Shown here: one piece after another, positions 39,140-40,002 of the stretch
How positions within the stretch are numbered: the stretch's first letter is position 1
Layout: the number at the start of each line of letters is the position of its first letter
Assembly: GCA_045592745.1 (NCBI GenBank)
Contig: JAZNVH010000002.1
Coordinates: 1-40,002, forward strand
Source: Aphodoplasma sp045592745
Lineage (GTDB): Bacteria; Bacillota; Clostridia; UBA1381; UMGS1253
Direction of reading: 5' to 3'
DNA length: 40,002 nucleotides
Notes under the pieces: generated by a model
What the model was told of the DNA's origin: nothing
The model's input: the letters and a program-made list of their open reading frames with translations, nothing else
Databases searched by the model: none
Program-made: the position numbers and the translations under genes

Positions 39140-39841
39140 ATGAACAGACCGCACATAATTTGTCACATGGTGACATCAATAGACGGAAAGGTTACGGGAG
39201 AATTTTTGTCCCGACCGGAATGTGAAAAAGCTACGGATATTTATTATGAGTTAAATCGTGAGTATAACAAAAACGGCGCAAATGGATTTATTTGCGGTCG
39301 AGTGACTATGGAAAGCAGTTTTACAGGCGGTTGGTATCCTGATTTGACAAAGTACGAGTCTATTGATAATAAAAATGATTTTATTCCTTATAATTTATCG
39401 GGATTCTATGCAGTAAGCTTTGACCCAAAGGGCAAGCTTGGTTGGAAAAACAGTAAGATTGCCGACGAAGACCCAGGTTATGGCGATGCTCAAATAATTG
39501 AAGTTTTGACAGAACAGGCAGACGCCCGTTATCTTGCCTATCTGCAGAGTATGGAGATTCCATATATCTTTGCAGGCGAAAACGAGATTGATGTCAAAAT
39601 TGCTCTTGAAAAGCTTAAAACCCTTATGGGTATAAACTCTATTCTTCTAGAGGGCGGTAGCATTGTAAACGGTTATTTTCAGCGTGCAGATGTGATTGAC
39701 GAGCTTAGTCTTGTTGTTGCACCGATTGTTGCAGATGCTGAGGACAAACCATTATTTATGGATAGCACATTATCCGAATTTAAATTAGAAGAAATCAAGC
39801 AATACGATGATGTTGTTTGGATGAATTATATACGAAAATAA
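39140..39841 (+). CDS. dihydrofolate reductase / RibD C-terminal family protein
   Basis: A cytosolic NADPH-dependent reductase of the RibD_C group, 233 residues. The N-terminal HIICHMVTSIDGKVTG strand-loop and GANGFICGRVTMES match the family, as do LLEGGSIVNGYFQRADVIDELSLVVAPIV near the end. It is not a classical FolA, nor fused to a deaminase as in RibD. Substrate unknown: riboflavin intermediates and pterins are both possible. GAGGTGA lies 6 nt before the ATG. A MATE transporter starts 13 bp later, so they probably share a transcript. The gene lies just outside the right repeat. Confidence 0.85.
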   Translation: MNRPHIICHMVTSIDGKVTGEFLSRPECEKATDIYYELNREYNKNGANGFICGRVTMESSFTGGWYPDLTKYESIDNKNDFIPYNLSGFYAVSFDPKGKLGWKNSKIADEDPGYGDAQIIEVLTEQADARYLAYLQSMEIPYIFAGENEIDVKIALEKLKTLMGINSILLEGGSIVNGYFQRADVIDELSLVVAPIVADAEDKPLFMDSTLSEFKLEEIKQYDDVVWMNYIRK

Positions 39842-39854
39842 GGTGTTTTATTAA

Positions 39855-40002
39855 ATGAATTACAAAAAGGAATTTTTAGCGACAGAGCCTATCGGTAAGC
39901 TTTTGTTCAGACTGTCTATTCCGACTGTTGTGGCACAGCTTATCAATATGCTTTACAATATAGTTGACCGCATATACATAGGTCATATGCCTGGTGATGG
40001 CA
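39855..40002 (+). CDS. MATE-family efflux transporter (partial, 5' end)
   Basis: Only the first 49 residues lie in the window. They start NYKKEFLATEPIGKLLFRLS, then IPTVVAQLINMLYNIVDRIYIGHM, which is the first membrane helix of the MATE drug/Na+ antiporter family. The gene continues past the edge. AAGGTG lies upstream at a long spacing. Confidence 0.85.
   Translation, partial: MNYKKEFLATEPIGKLLFRLSIPTVVAQLINMLYNIVDRIYIGHMPGDG

Overview
The window looks like chromosome of an AT-rich, low-GC Gram-positive anaerobe of the Clostridia, probably a gut commensal. Pointers are strong AGGAGG-type ribosome sites, sigma-A promoters with 17-bp spacers, lipobox lipoproteins, rubrerythrin, a TAXI-TRAP transporter, a GlgC/GlgD pair and PocR/AraC regulators. 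This assignment rests on gene content and style only. TGA is a normal stop here: it ends glgC and glgD.

Layout. 1-982: an Xre-type regulator diverging from a small cysteine-containing protein, with a palindrome inside the promoter. 982-7241: a band-7 (SPFH) protein; a sugar 1-kinase plus nucleotidyltransferase pair (HexNAc salvage type) facing an AraC regulator; a PQ-loop membrane protein; a PocR-AraC regulator diverging from a truncated FAD oxidoreductase; a LOG-family phosphoribohydrolase. 7296-10284: a TAXI-TRAP importer (binding lipoprotein, then fused permease, with a hairpin between them). 10481-13182: PfkB kinase, DUF1653 and rubrerythrin in one operon, then an AlkD-like protein. 13221-16104: a copper P-type ATPase with a C-terminal CopZ-like domain that has its own ribosome site, then a DtxR-like regulator. 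16384-18294: a HAD phosphatase and a GH63/trehalase-like gene broken by one in-frame TGA. 18295-18650: decayed sequence. 18819-22037: a GNAT acetyltransferase, then five co-directional envelope genes, the first a lipoprotein with a GGADGPT motif. 22281-23636: a purine permease.

23721-39066 is the most striking part. Two 203-bp direct repeats (about 95% identical by eye) bracket about 15 kb that carries a complete glycogen system: GH13 amylase and MalQ on the minus strand, and glgB-glgC-glgD-glgA-glgP plus a second GH13 on the plus strand. The two arms diverge from back-to-back promoters around 28.1-28.2 kb; the plus-strand one is a perfect TTGACA-17-TATAAT. The left repeat abuts what looks like the 3' half of a tRNA-Ser gene. 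Each repeat holds 11-bp tandem repeats and a hairpin. A PAS-domain gene sits just inside the left repeat, and a broken relative sits near the right one. This resembles an integration or recombination footprint, so the glycogen locus may be an island or an excisable segment. No recombinase gene is present in the window.

The glycogen genes form a closed cycle: GlgC/GlgD make ADP-glucose, GlgA elongates, GlgB branches, GlgP phosphorolyses, and MalQ with the two GH13 enzymes handle maltodextrins and branches. The window ends with a dihydrofolate-reductase-like protein and the start of a MATE transporter.
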